Of a DNA stretch of 20,598 nt, positions 1 to 7,673 are shown one piece after another. The first letter of the stretch is position 1. Each line of letters begins with the position of its first letter. A program made the translations under genes and the position numbers. The stretch lies in assembly GCA_905372035.1 (NCBI GenBank), contig CAJPNN010000024.1:1-20598 (forward strand). Reading direction: 5' to 3'. The notes below the pieces were generated by a model. The model made no database searches and was not told where the DNA came from. It saw only the letters and a program-made list of their open reading frames with translations. The stretch comes from Bacillota bacterium (GTDB lineage Bacteria > Bacillota > Clostridia > Peptostreptococcales > Anaerovoracaceae).

Positions 1-290
1 TTTATAGTCTGTTTTTTTATGATCTCCATTTATTAAAATAACCTCTTCCGCAAAAATCACTATTTGCTGTTTATCATACGATACTTGCATGGTATGATCA
101 GCCATTTTATACACTACAAGAGGGAGCCTACCAAGCTCCCTCTTTGTATAATCGCAGTTAGTCAAAACATAATAAATTACAATCTTTTCATATGTTTTTC
201 ATCAATATTTGATATAAAGCTTTTTATATACTTCGCCTCAAAATTTAACATAAAACCCGTCAAATAAACGCCATAAAAGCTCTTATTTTT
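1..290. other. left-edge intergenic stretch
   Basis: About 290 bases downstream of rpmF contain no gene I can support. The stretch holds the strong hairpin at 118-144 and a weaker dyad (ATCATAC at 73-79, GTATGAT at 92-98). On the minus strand one frame is open from about position 198 to the left edge, with possible ATG codons at 105 and 90. No Shine-Dalgarno sequence precedes either, and the translation resembles nothing I recognise. It could be the start of a gene continuing beyond the window or chance. Confidence 0.5.
118..144. terminator. strong hairpin downstream of rpmF, likely terminator
   Basis: The arms AAGAGGGAGC (118-127) and GCTCCCTCTT (135-144) pair perfectly over 10 bp around a 7-base loop. 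It lies about 150 bases past the rpmF stop. The stem is GC-rich in an AT-rich setting, as expected for an intrinsic terminator, but the following T tract is short in both directions. It may therefore act on either strand or have another RNA role. Confidence 0.55.
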
Positions 291-473
291 CTATGCCTCT
301 GTTGAAACAACTTCCTTACCGTCATAATAGTTACAATTTGGACATACTCTGTGTGGAAGTTTCGGCTCATGACATTGCGGACAAGTTGAAATAGCCGGCA
401 CCGTCATTTTCATATTCTGAGATCTTCTCTTATCTCTTCTCGCTTTAGAAGTCTTTCGCTTTGGAACTGCCAT
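291..473 (-). CDS. rpmF: large ribosomal subunit protein bL32
   Basis: This 60-residue protein is a structural component of the 50S ribosomal subunit. The basic N-terminus begins MAVPKRKTSKARRDKRRS, typical of bL32. A zinc-ribbon follows with two cysteine pairs, CPQC (about residues 32-35) and CPNC (about 44-47), so this is the zinc-binding form. The length is normal for the family. The ATG is preceded by a strong GGAGGTG Shine-Dalgarno sequence about 6 bases upstream. A near-consensus promoter lies in the gap behind ackA, so the gene can be transcribed on its own. In many Firmicutes a DUF177 (YceD) gene sits between ackA and rpmF; here there is no room for one. Confidence 0.97.
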   Translation of the reverse strand: MAVPKRKTSKARRDKRRSQNMKMTVPAISTCPQCHEPKLPHRVCPNCNYYDGKEVVSTEA

Positions 474-538
474 ATCTACACCTCCTTCTTCTGTTTGATA
501 TTTATATATAAAACAGTAAATACAACGTTAACTATTTG

Positions 539-567
539 ATTATATAATCCAAACATATCATTGTCAA
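539..567 (-). promoter_or_regulatory. sigma-A promoter of rpmF
   Basis: On the minus strand TTGACA (562-567) and TATAAT (539-544) are separated by exactly 17 bases, a full consensus housekeeping promoter. It lies in the ackA-rpmF gap and gives a leader of roughly 60 bases before rpmF. This is the best-matching promoter seen in the window, fitting the high expression expected of a ribosomal protein. Confidence 0.88.
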
Positions 568-587
568 CCAAAAGTTTAGATGTTCAA

Positions 588-1787
588 TTACAGGTTTTTA
601 GTAATATCGTAAGTGTCCCTTGCTATCATCAACTCTTCATTTGTAGGTATCAGCATTATGCTGACTCTTGAATCGTCTCTGCTTATTATAGCTTCTTTAC
701 CTCTTACCTTATTCTTAACAAGATCAAGCTTTATTCCGAGATTCCCGAGATCATTACAGATCAAATCCCTCATATCCATATCGTTTTCTCCTACGCCCGC
801 AGTAAATACTATGGCGTCTACACCGTTCATCTCCGCTATATAAGCACCGATATAGAATCTCACTTTATGAACAAATACTTTAATTGCAAGCTGTGCTCTT
901 TCGTCGCCTTCCTGTGCGGCTTTTTCGATATCTCTGAAATCCGAGCTTATTCCTGAAATTCCTAAAACACCCGATTTTTTGTTCAGTATTTCAACCGCTC
1001 CGCCATCTTCCAAATTAAGCTTCTTTTTGATATAGCTAACAATGGCGGGGTCTATATCTCCCGAACGCGTACCCATAACAAGTCCTTCCAACGGGGTGAA
1101 TCCCATAGATGTATCTATACAAACGCCTCTTTTAATCGCTGAAACCGATGCTCCGTTACCGAGATGGCACGTTATTATCTTTAAATCTTTCATATCCACA
1201 TTCAGTATGTCCGCACATCTTTCCGCAACATATTTATGGCTTGTACCGTGGAATCCGTATCTTCTGATTCCATATTTCTGATAATATTCATACGGTATCG
1301 CATAAATATATGATTCAGGCGGCATAGTTTGATGGAATGCCGTATCGAATACCGCTACCATAGGTGTTCCCGGCATAAGCTTCCGGCAAGCTCTGATACC
1401 GGTTAAGTTTGCAGGATTATGGAGCGGTGCCAACTCGATACAATCCTCAAGGTTTTTCATAACTTTATCATCAATCAAAACCGAATGGTCATACTTTTCA
1501 CCCGCATGTGCAACTCTATGCCCTACGGCACCTATCTCACTCATTTCTTTTACAACACCGTGGTTTTTATCCGTCAAAGCTGTTATGACATGACCTATAG
1601 CTTCACTGTGATCTTTCATAGGCACTTCATTTTTGAACTTGTCCATACCTATTTTTTCGTGAGTTATAACAGAACCGTCAATCCCTATTCGCTCTACTAA
1701 ACCTTTTGCTAAAAGTGAATTTCCCGTCATATCTATAACTTGATATTTAAGTGATGAGCTTCCACAGTTAATAACCAAAATCTTCAT
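588..1787 (-). CDS. ackA: acetate kinase
   Basis: Acetate kinase interconverts acetyl phosphate plus ADP with acetate plus ATP, the substrate-level phosphorylation step of acetate fermentation, in the cytosol. The 399-residue protein matches the usual family length. Residues known from the Methanosarcina enzyme occur at the same numbers: N7 and S10-S12 in NCGSSSLKY, R91 in GHRVAHAG, D148 in FDTAFHQTMP, H180 in GFHGTSH, R241 in GTRSGD and E384 near the C-terminus. The start is the ATG at 1787, 7 bases after GGAGG. A TTG two codons upstream is only one base from the Shine-Dalgarno and is unlikely. The gene follows tmcAL by 56 bases and no promoter stands out between them, so it is probably the end of the recG-tmcAL run. 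No pta gene is nearby. Confidence 0.98.
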   Translation of the reverse strand: MKILVINCGSSSLKYQVIDMTGNSLLAKGLVERIGIDGSVITHEKIGMDKFKNEVPMKDHSEAIGHVITALTDKNHGVVKEMSEIGAVGHRVAHAGEKYDHSVLIDDKVMKNLEDCIELAPLHNPANLTGIRACRKLMPGTPMVAVFDTAFHQTMPPESYIYAIPYEYYQKYGIRRYGFHGTSHKYVAERCADILNVDMKDLKIITCHLGNGASVSAIKRGVCIDTSMGFTPLEGLVMGTRSGDIDPAIVSYIKKKLNLEDGGAVEILNKKSGVLGISGISSDFRDIEKAAQEGDERAQLAIKVFVHKVRFYIGAYIAEMNGVDAIVFTAGVGENDMDMRDLICNDLGNLGIKLDLVKNKVRGKEAIISRDDSRVSIMLIPTNEELMIARDTYDITKNL

Positions 1788-1794
1788 TTTCAAA

Positions 1795-1799
1795 CCTCC
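1795..1799 (-). promoter_or_regulatory. ribosome binding site that sets the ackA start
   Basis: GGAGG on the minus strand lies 7 bases before ATG 1787 but only one base before the in-frame TTG at 1793. This fixes the start at the ATG. Confidence 0.85.
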
Positions 1800-1843
1800 A
1801 TATATTTTTTATTTAACTTATTTATTATATATATCTTTTATAA

Positions 1844-3076
1844 TTAAGGCAACACCTTTCGCTTTATAATCGGGCTTTTCACCAAGTCCGAAACATCACA
1901 TATCCGCCTGTTTTTCACGGACCAATAAATTGTCTGCGCCAAAACATCATATGAAAACTGTTTCTCCGCCATCTTGTTTTTAAATTCATATTTATTCGGA
2001 TTCGTCATGATATCAATATTATCTTTATTTTTTTTCTTAATGATTGATAATACTGTTTGTCCTTTTTCCGTAAATCCCAGTACCCTTGTATAAAAAACTT
2101 TTGACTCCTTGATATCAAAATAATCCTGTTTTTCAAAATCTGTTAAAACTGAAATCAAAACTCTCTTAATCCGTGCTTCCGAATAGCGTTTGGTTCCTAC
2201 TCTCTCTAAAATATCCGCAATACTGCCACTCCTGGCGGCAGCATCTATGAAACGGTTTTCAAGACCTTCTGCAATACCGTAAAATTTACTCGCCTCATAT
2301 TTTCTATTTTCATAACCGATAAGTTTATATCTGATAAGCCTAAAAAAATCTTCTTTTGTAAAAATCTCAGAATCCACAAGCTGCCTATATGCCTGTTTAG
2401 GCATATATTTCGATATTTCACTCTTCCAATCAAAAGATTCATCAACCAACTTTCTAAGCTGTGATGCTCCCGCCATTCCCTCACGTTCATTGACATCATT
2501 ATACCCTGCGGATTTTCTCGCAACGGAATACGCTTTCATGCTTGATTTACATCTTCTCATTTCTTTTAAATATTCAAGTGCTAAAATATTGTTTGATCTC
2601 GCAAAAAACTTTTCATCTTCTCCTGTAATATTTCTTACTGCATTTATATATGCGCCTGAATATGATATCCCTTTACTAAGCTGTTTATCCAATTCTTCTT
2701 TAAACTCTTCTGTTTCTATGAAAATCTTATTCGCTATATTTTCCAATTTTTCGAGATCTCCGTATTCCGTACCGAAAACGAGGTGATCGACGCATCCGAA
2801 AGCATTCAATATGCCTATTGATCCCCTTGCAAAATCTCTTGCATTGTTGCACGCAAATACAAAAGGAAGCTCAAATATCAAATCAACTCCCTCCGATAGT
2901 GCCATTTTACATCTTTTCCATTTGTCAGTTATTGCAGGTTCACCTCTTTGCACAAAATTTCCGCTCATCAAAGATATAACGGCGACATCTCCAAAATCCT
3001 CTTTAATCTTATTTATGAGATATTTATGCCCGTTATGAAACGGATTGAACTCTGCTATGACTGCACAGATTTTCAT
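1844..3076 (-). CDS. tmcAL: tRNA(Met) cytidine acetate ligase
   Basis: This 410-residue protein belongs to the YlbM/TmcAL family. In Bacillus subtilis the enzyme activates acetate with ATP to acetyl-AMP and makes N4-acetylcytidine at the wobble C34 of elongator tRNA-Met. The nucleotidyltransferase signature is clear: EFNPFHNGH (residues 9-17, HNGH at 14-17), SGNFVQRGEPA (38-48), FELP (68-71) and FGTE (101-104). The length is normal for the family. Its ATG overlaps the TGA of the upstream coiled-coil gene in an ATGA, which implies translational coupling. The next gene downstream is ackA, whose product acetate is the TmcAL substrate; whether that adjacency matters is inference. Confidence 0.94.
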   Translation of the reverse strand: MKICAVIAEFNPFHNGHKYLINKIKEDFGDVAVISLMSGNFVQRGEPAITDKWKRCKMALSEGVDLIFELPFVFACNNARDFARGSIGILNAFGCVDHLVFGTEYGDLEKLENIANKIFIETEEFKEELDKQLSKGISYSGAYINAVRNITGEDEKFFARSNNILALEYLKEMRRCKSSMKAYSVARKSAGYNDVNEREGMAGASQLRKLVDESFDWKSEISKYMPKQAYRQLVDSEIFTKEDFFRLIRYKLIGYENRKYEASKFYGIAEGLENRFIDAAARSGSIADILERVGTKRYSEARIKRVLISVLTDFEKQDYFDIKESKVFYTRVLGFTEKGQTVLSIIKKKNKDNIDIMTNPNKYEFKNKMAEKQFSYDVLAQTIYWSVKNRRICDVSDLVKSPIIKRKVLP

Positions 3077-3654
3077 TCTTCTGTTTCTTCCTCTATTATG
3101 TCTACCTCACTATACTCTGCATCCGCAGCGTCTATTTCTCCGTTTTCATTGTATATCATATTTTTTATTTCACTTCTGTTTTCGTCTATCGTCATATTGA
3201 TATCCTCAAATGTCTTTTGTATATTTGTAAACATTTGATTCAAATAAACTGAATTAAGTTCCGACATTTTTTCTTGGAAGCCGAACAATATATTATCAAT
3301 ATAATCATAAGTACTCATTTTCAAACCTTTAACATTTGCTTCCGCAATTCTTGTTATTTCATCCGCTCTGACTTTTGATTGAACTGTTATTTCATTTGTA
3401 TCAATCATGGCTGCCGCCTGGTCTTTTGCATCCGCAACGATTTTCTCATATTCTTTCCTGGCCTCTTCGAGAATTTTCTGACGTTCTTCTTTTATCCACT
3501 GCGCCTGCTGTATTTCATCAGGAAGCTCTACTCTTATTTCCTTTACAATTTCAAGTATTTCCTCCGCATCCACCAATATTTTACCCGTCAATGGAACTCC
3601 AGAGCTGGTATCTACAATTTCTACGATCTCATCAAGAAGCTCTAAAACTTTCAT
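3073..3654 (-). CDS. conserved coiled-coil protein of unknown function (DivIVA / F0 b-subunit-like)
   Basis: The 193-residue protein is highly charged. The N-terminal segment (about 1-50: VLELLDEIVEIVDTSSG, then LVDAEEILEIVKEIR) is followed by a long Glu/Lys/Ala-rich helix from about 50 to 110 that looks like a coiled coil. The tail from about 175 is very acidic. I know similar genes in the same place, beside coaD in clostridia, where they are often labelled 'ATPase' or ATP synthase subunit b-like. There is no Walker motif or membrane segment, so those labels are not supported. The layout recalls DivIVA-type scaffold proteins, but no function can be assigned. GGGAGG lies 8 bases before the ATG. 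Its end overlaps tmcAL by 4 bases (ATGA), and coaD lies 83 bases upstream. Confidence 0.82.
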   Translation of the reverse strand: MKVLELLDEIVEIVDTSSGVPLTGKILVDAEEILEIVKEIRVELPDEIQQAQWIKEERQKILEEARKEYEKIVADAKDQAAAMIDTNEITVQSKVRADEITRIAEANVKGLKMSTYDYIDNILFGFQEKMSELNSVYLNQMFTNIQKTFEDINMTIDENRSEIKNMIYNENGEIDAADAEYSEVDIIEEETEE

Positions 3655-3737
3655 AACAAATTCCTCCCAATTCTATTATTTCACAATAAGTAAGTTAAAG
3701 TATGCAATAACTTCTCCCGATACAGTAAAATATAATA

Positions 3738-4229
3738 CTATATCTGCTTTTTATCCATCACATCTATTACAACCTCAGGAACAAGTCCGCATATATCTCC
3801 CTTAAGTGAATATACCTCTTTGACTATGCTGGAACTTATGAAAGAATATTTAGGGCTTGTCATCAAAAATATCGTCTCCACATGATTGTCGGCACTGCAA
3901 AAAAGGTGTGCGTTCATATGCGCCATCTGAAGTTCATATTCAAAATCCATGGTTGCTCTTAATCCTCTTACTAACACATCTATATTATTTCTATTTACAT
4001 AATCTGCAAGTAATCCGTCAAAACTGTCTATATAAATATTATCCAGATGCTCCGTCGCCTTAATTATCATATCTTTTCTTTCTTCCAGCGTAAAAGTCGC
4101 AGTCTTCGACCGGTTTACTATAACCCCTACAACAAGTTTGTCATAAAGTTTTGAAGCCCTTTCAATCAAGTCGAGGTGTCCGTTTGTAATCGGATCGAAT
4201 GAACCCGCATATAAAGCTGTTTTTTCCAT
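3738..4229 (-). CDS. coaD: pantetheine-phosphate adenylyltransferase
   Basis: PPAT transfers AMP from ATP to 4'-phosphopantetheine, giving dephospho-CoA, the penultimate step of CoA synthesis. The 163-residue protein shows the (T/H)xGH signature as TNGH (residues 15-18) after GSFDP, then RGLRATMDFEYELQ and the C-terminal ISSSIVKE motif, all typical of bacterial CoaD. The start is ATG 4229, about 8 bases after GGAAGGA, which lies inside the end of rsmD. A GTG two codons upstream is too close to that site. Only 5 bases separate it from the rsmD stop. The rsmD-coaD pairing is common in bacteria and supports both calls. Confidence 0.97.
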   Translation of the reverse strand: MEKTALYAGSFDPITNGHLDLIERASKLYDKLVVGVIVNRSKTATFTLEERKDMIIKATEHLDNIYIDSFDGLLADYVNRNNIDVLVRGLRATMDFEYELQMAHMNAHLFCSADNHVETIFLMTSPKYSFISSSIVKEVYSLKGDICGLVPEVVIDVMDKKQI

Positions 4230-4234
4230 ACTCA

Positions 4235-4783
4235 CTATCCTTCCCGATTTTTGTAAAACTTTAAAAAAGTATTTCCGTAGCGTTTTTCTTTGACTAAAGT
4301 AAATCTCCCTATATCATCAGGCAGTTCTTCATATTTACCCAGCTCACAGCATATGATTCCGTCTTCCGATAAGATTCCTTCCTCCGAAATTATTTCCATT
4401 GCTTTGAGTGTCAACCCTTCACCATAAGGAGGGTCTAAAAAAACTACATTGATCTCTTCTTTTATTCTGCTTATACACGTCCGGAAATCTCCGGCAAACA
4501 CTTTGCTTCTGTCCGAAACCTTACATACTTTGATATTCTCATTTATAAATTTCAAACTTTCTTTGGACTTGTCGCAAAAATAAACCATTTTTGCGCCTCG
4601 GCTCAATGCTTCCAGCCCTAAACTGCCGCTACCCGCAAATAAATCCAACACTGTCGCATCATATATGTCATCCATCAATATACTGAACAACGCTTCTCTT
4701 ACCTTATCAAACGTAGGCCTTACAGAAAATCCTGAAGGTGCTGCAATTTTTCTTCCTCTAAAATTGCCTGCTATTATTCTCAA
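4235..4783 (-). CDS. rsmD: 16S rRNA (guanine(966)-N(2))-methyltransferase
   Basis: RsmD methylates G966 of 16S rRNA (E. coli numbering) using S-adenosylmethionine, late in 30S assembly. The 182-residue product has the family N-terminus RIIAGNFRGRK, then VRPT and VREALF (about 21-33), the SAM-binding LDLFAGSGSLG (46-56) and the catalytic DPPY (117-120). The start is taken as TTG 4783, 8 bases after GGAGG. This gives the usual family N-terminus and length. A longer frame reaching 4825 adds residues not seen in the family and has no good ribosome binding site. The stop is 5 bases from coaD. Confidence 0.95.
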   Translation of the reverse strand: MRIIAGNFRGRKIAAPSGFSVRPTFDKVREALFSILMDDIYDATVLDLFAGSGSLGLEALSRGAKMVYFCDKSKESLKFINENIKVCKVSDRSKVFAGDFRTCISRIKEEINVVFLDPPYGEGLTLKAMEIISEEGILSEDGIICCELGKYEELPDDIGRFTLVKEKRYGNTFLKFYKNREG

Positions 4784-4791
4784 AATATCCA

Positions 4792-4796
4792 CCTCC
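4792..4796 (-). promoter_or_regulatory. ribosome binding site pointing to a TTG start for rsmD
   Basis: GGAGG on the minus strand is 8 bases upstream of TTG 4783, the codon that begins the conserved RIIAG segment. No ATG is available at this distance, so rsmD probably uses a rare start codon. Confidence 0.75.
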
Positions 4797-4852
4797 ACAC
4801 AACAATAGATTTTACCATATATCAATTACAAAAATCAACTGCTCATACAAGT

Positions 4853-6913
4853 CTACAGATTGATTTTATCGGGATTTCTAAACATTTTATCCAACGACGC
4901 TTTAATAAGTCTGTTATCCTGATTTTTAAGCAAAATATCTTCTGATAAAATTTTATTTATTTCTTCTCTTACTATAGGGAAAAATCTGCTATGTTTAGTC
5001 AAATCCGCAATTTTAAGCCCCGGGATCCCATGTTGTCTCGTCCCGAAAAATTCTCCGGGACCTCTAAGTATCAAATCCTGTTCGGATATCTCAAATCCGT
5101 CATTTGTGGAGCACATAATCTCCGCTCGCTTATCGGATATATCACCGCTCTTTCCCGATATCAATATGCAATAAGACTTTGCCTTGCCTCTGCCTACCCT
5201 TCCTCTCAGCTGGTGCAACTGAGCAAGTCCGAACCTCTCGGCATTTTCTATTATCATAACGGTTGCATTCGGCACATTGATTCCTACTTCTATAACCACT
5301 GTGGACACTAAAACATCTATCTTACCCGAAGCGAAATCGTTCATTATACTATCTTTTTCCTGTTGGTTCATTCCGCCATGAATCAATCCCACATTGAAAT
5401 CTTTAAAATCACTTTTAATCTCCTTATGCAATGACACCGCCGAACTTATATGCTCCATAGCTTCCGAATCTTCTATAAGTGGAGCCACAACATATCCCTG
5501 ATGACCTTTTAAAAGTTCTTCCAAAAGTATTTTATATGCCTTTGAACGAGTTTTTTTACTTTCATGACGTGTATCCGTATCTATCCTTCCCGGCGGAAGC
5601 TCATCAATTATTGAAATATCCAAATCTCCGTAAAGTATCATCGCAAGCGTCCTTGGTATAGGCGTAGCAGTCATGACTATAATGTCCGGATTTTCTCCTT
5701 TATCTGCCAATATCTCCCTTTGCCTCACACCGAATCTGTGCTGCTCATCAGTTATTACAAGTCCCAAATTGTTGAAGATGACATTTTCCTCCAAGATGGC
5801 ATGTGTACCCATAACAAGGTCATATTCTTTCATAAGTATTTTGTTAAGCGTCTTCATCTTTTCCTTTGCACTCATGCTCCCCGATAAAAAACCTATATTG
5901 ATCCCCCAATTTTTCATAAGTTCAAGTGATCCTTCATAGTGCTGCTTTGCAAGTATTTCCGTCGGTGCCATAAGACATACCTGATATCCCGATTTAACTG
6001 CTTTATATACCGCAAGCTGTGCCACGGCAGTTTTTCCCGATCCGACATCTCCCTGAATCAATCTGCACATAGGTTTGGATCTTTCCATGTCTTTTTCTAT
6101 CTCTTTCAAAACTCTTTTCTGTGCTTTTGTAAGCTCGAACGGTAATTCATTAAACGCTTGACTTATCTTTATTTTTCTCGAAAAAGAAATTCCGTTGCTT
6201 TGAGCTTTGTTCAGTTCTTTCAGTCTCGATATCCCCAAACTCAACAAAAATATTTCCTGAAAGACAAGTCTATACTTTGCCGCTTTTAAGGCATTTTTAT
6301 CTTTAGGAAAATGTATATTTCTGATAGCATATTTATAATCACATAATTTTTGTCTTTTACATATTTCTTCCGGCATGAAATCAGGCATTATTTCCAAAAA
6401 TTCGGAAACCGCATCAACATATTTCCTTAAATCGTTTTGTGTTATTCCCTTTGTAAGATTATAAACAGGTAAAATACGCATATCATAATTTTCATCTCTT
6501 CCCTGATTACATTTGGAAAACTCGGGATGAACGAGCTTTATCCTACCGTTTTTTATATAAGGTTTTCCGAAAAAATAATATCTGTCGCCTTTTTTTATAT
6601 TTTTCTCTAAATAATTCGCATTAAAAAATACAACCTCCATAGAAGCTGTATCATCTTTTACAGATATTGTTAACACGCTTTTATTTTTCTTTCCAAAAAT
6701 TCTTCTCTTCCCTATAAAAATCACCTCCCCTTTAAAAAGAGCGGCTTCTTTTTCTCTCGCAGACGAAATATCCGTTATATGGCTTCTGTCTTCCCAATTA
6801 CAGGGGTAATATTCCAAAAAATCTCCCACCTGATATATTCCCAACCTGTTATAACCCTCGGATTTTTTAGGCCCTATGCCTTTCAGTTTTTTTATATCAT
6901 CATATATGTTCAT
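4853..6913 (-). CDS. recG: ATP-dependent DNA helicase RecG
   Basis: RecG remodels stalled replication forks and Holliday junctions. The 686-residue protein has the usual length and order. A short N-terminal helical segment with the helix-hairpin-helix-like KLKGIGPKKSE is followed by the OB-fold wedge domain (about 55-145). The superfamily 2 helicase core then has Walker A GDVGSGKT (288-295), DEQH (389-392), TATPIPRTL (415-423) and motif VI QLHQLRGRVGRG (565-576). The C-terminal TRG-type segment includes RGPGEFFGTRQHG. It precedes rsmD and coaD in the same direction. A hairpin at 6974-6995 lies between it and the Asp23-family gene, so it may have its own promoter, but I cannot pick one out in that AT-rich stretch. 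The ribosome binding site (AAAAGG) is moderate. Confidence 0.98.
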   Translation of the reverse strand: MNIYDDIKKLKGIGPKKSEGYNRLGIYQVGDFLEYYPCNWEDRSHITDISSAREKEAALFKGEVIFIGKRRIFGKKNKSVLTISVKDDTASMEVVFFNANYLEKNIKKGDRYYFFGKPYIKNGRIKLVHPEFSKCNQGRDENYDMRILPVYNLTKGITQNDLRKYVDAVSEFLEIMPDFMPEEICKRQKLCDYKYAIRNIHFPKDKNALKAAKYRLVFQEIFLLSLGISRLKELNKAQSNGISFSRKIKISQAFNELPFELTKAQKRVLKEIEKDMERSKPMCRLIQGDVGSGKTAVAQLAVYKAVKSGYQVCLMAPTEILAKQHYEGSLELMKNWGINIGFLSGSMSAKEKMKTLNKILMKEYDLVMGTHAILEENVIFNNLGLVITDEQHRFGVRQREILADKGENPDIIVMTATPIPRTLAMILYGDLDISIIDELPPGRIDTDTRHESKKTRSKAYKILLEELLKGHQGYVVAPLIEDSEAMEHISSAVSLHKEIKSDFKDFNVGLIHGGMNQQEKDSIMNDFASGKIDVLVSTVVIEVGINVPNATVMIIENAERFGLAQLHQLRGRVGRGKAKSYCILISGKSGDISDKRAEIMCSTNDGFEISEQDLILRGPGEFFGTRQHGIPGLKIADLTKHSRFFPIVREEINKILSEDILLKNQDNRLIKASLDKMFRNPDKINL

Positions 6914-6973
6914 ACTAAAAACCTTTTTACTTAGTAATATTAATTGATAATTTAAAGACTATATATAAACTTG

Positions 6974-6997
6974 AAAAGAAGCCGAACCTTCTTTTTT
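6974..6997 (-). terminator. probable terminator of the Asp23-family gene
   Basis: The arms AAAAGAAG (6974-6981) and CTTCTTTT (6988-6995) pair over 8 bp around a 6-base loop, 37 bases past the stop of the Asp23-family gene. Because the outer stem is A/T, the element has a T-rich end on both strands and could act in either direction. The stem is not GC-rich, so read-through into recG is possible. Confidence 0.5.
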
Positions 6998-7033
6998 GAC
7001 AACATTAATCAACTATTTCTCTCCTTCTGAAAA

Positions 7034-7381
7034 TCAGTGTTTTGTGTAACTCATCTTTCTGCCCGAATACATTCCCCGGACGGCTATGTCGACATTTGAG
7101 ATCTCAATACCGCATTTACTTTCTATCTCATCCTTAATCTCTCTCAACAGCTGTTCGCTTGTATTTCTTATACTCGTTCCGAATCTTATCAGGATTTTAA
7201 GCTCTACGATAAGCTTTTCATCCTTATCAAAATAAATGTCAAGTGAATTGACTTCATGTTTCTTACCTAAAAAACTGTTTAAAAATCCCTTTTTTTCTAT
7301 ATCGGATGCAAAGATCGCCTTACCGTCATACCTCTCTATAATTTCCGCAATCATTTTTAAAATCACGGATTTTGTGATCAT
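7034..7381 (-). CDS. Asp23/Gls24 family protein (YloU-like)
   Basis: The 115-residue protein belongs to the Asp23/Gls24 (DUF322) family of small envelope-stress-associated proteins in Gram-positive bacteria. The family pattern is visible: an N-terminal ITKSVILKMIAEII segment, a central VELKILIRFG strand and the C-terminal ISNVDIAVRGM. There is no membrane segment. ATG 7381 follows AAAAAGG by 7 bases and matches the family N-terminus. A TTG at 7417 with a weaker site would add 12 residues. In many Firmicutes the order is yloU, fakA (yloV), recG. Here fakA is absent between this gene and recG, and a hairpin lies in the gap. Its exact role is unknown. Confidence 0.82.
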   Translation of the reverse strand: MITKSVILKMIAEIIERYDGKAIFASDIEKKGFLNSFLGKKHEVNSLDIYFDKDEKLIVELKILIRFGTSIRNTSEQLLREIKDEIESKCGIEISNVDIAVRGMYSGRKMSYTKH

Positions 7382-7673
7382 TATGGTGCCTTTTTCCGCT
7401 TCATATTTATAAAACAATAATAACTACCTTTCTAAACAAATTTAACCAAAGCAACCTACCGTTTCCATATTTGTACTCACTTTTAAATTCACATCTTCTC
7501 ACACTTATAATATACTACAAAAATCTGCTTTTGGCTACCTTAACACACTTAATTAAACCTGCATGATCGGAACCGACCTTATTTTGAAACACTCATATTA
7601 AACAAGTTAAAATGTACAATAATAGAAGTATCGGAATCAACCTTTTCTCGAAACCGGACTCACAAATTTGTTA
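7382..7673. other. intergenic stretch with imperfect repeats
   Basis: About 290 bases between the SIMPL gene and the Asp23-family gene have no open frame worth calling. The stretch holds a pair of imperfect 25-bp direct repeats (7566-7590 and 7630-7654) and otherwise AT-rich sequence. Minus-strand TATATT/TATTAT-like hexamers occur near 7510, but none has a good -35 at the right distance. A small RNA or the promoter of the downstream gene could lie here. Confidence 0.5.
7566..7654. repeat. two imperfect 25-bp direct repeats
   Basis: Copies at 7566-7590 and 7630-7654 share 20 of 25 bases, begin ATCGGAA and end GAAAC, with a period of 64. The first contains the dyad TCGG-AA-CCGA. They are unlike the surrounding AT-rich filler. 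Their role is unknown. Confidence 0.55.

Noticed and set aside
64..267. Plus-strand open frame of 67 codons near the left edge
   Set aside because: It has no ribosome binding site, has a low-complexity AT-driven composition, and runs through the hairpin at 118-144.
3073..3654. ATPase or F0 subunit b label for the coiled-coil gene
   Set aside because: There is no Walker motif, no membrane segment and no other ATP synthase gene nearby; the resemblance is only that of a long charged helix.
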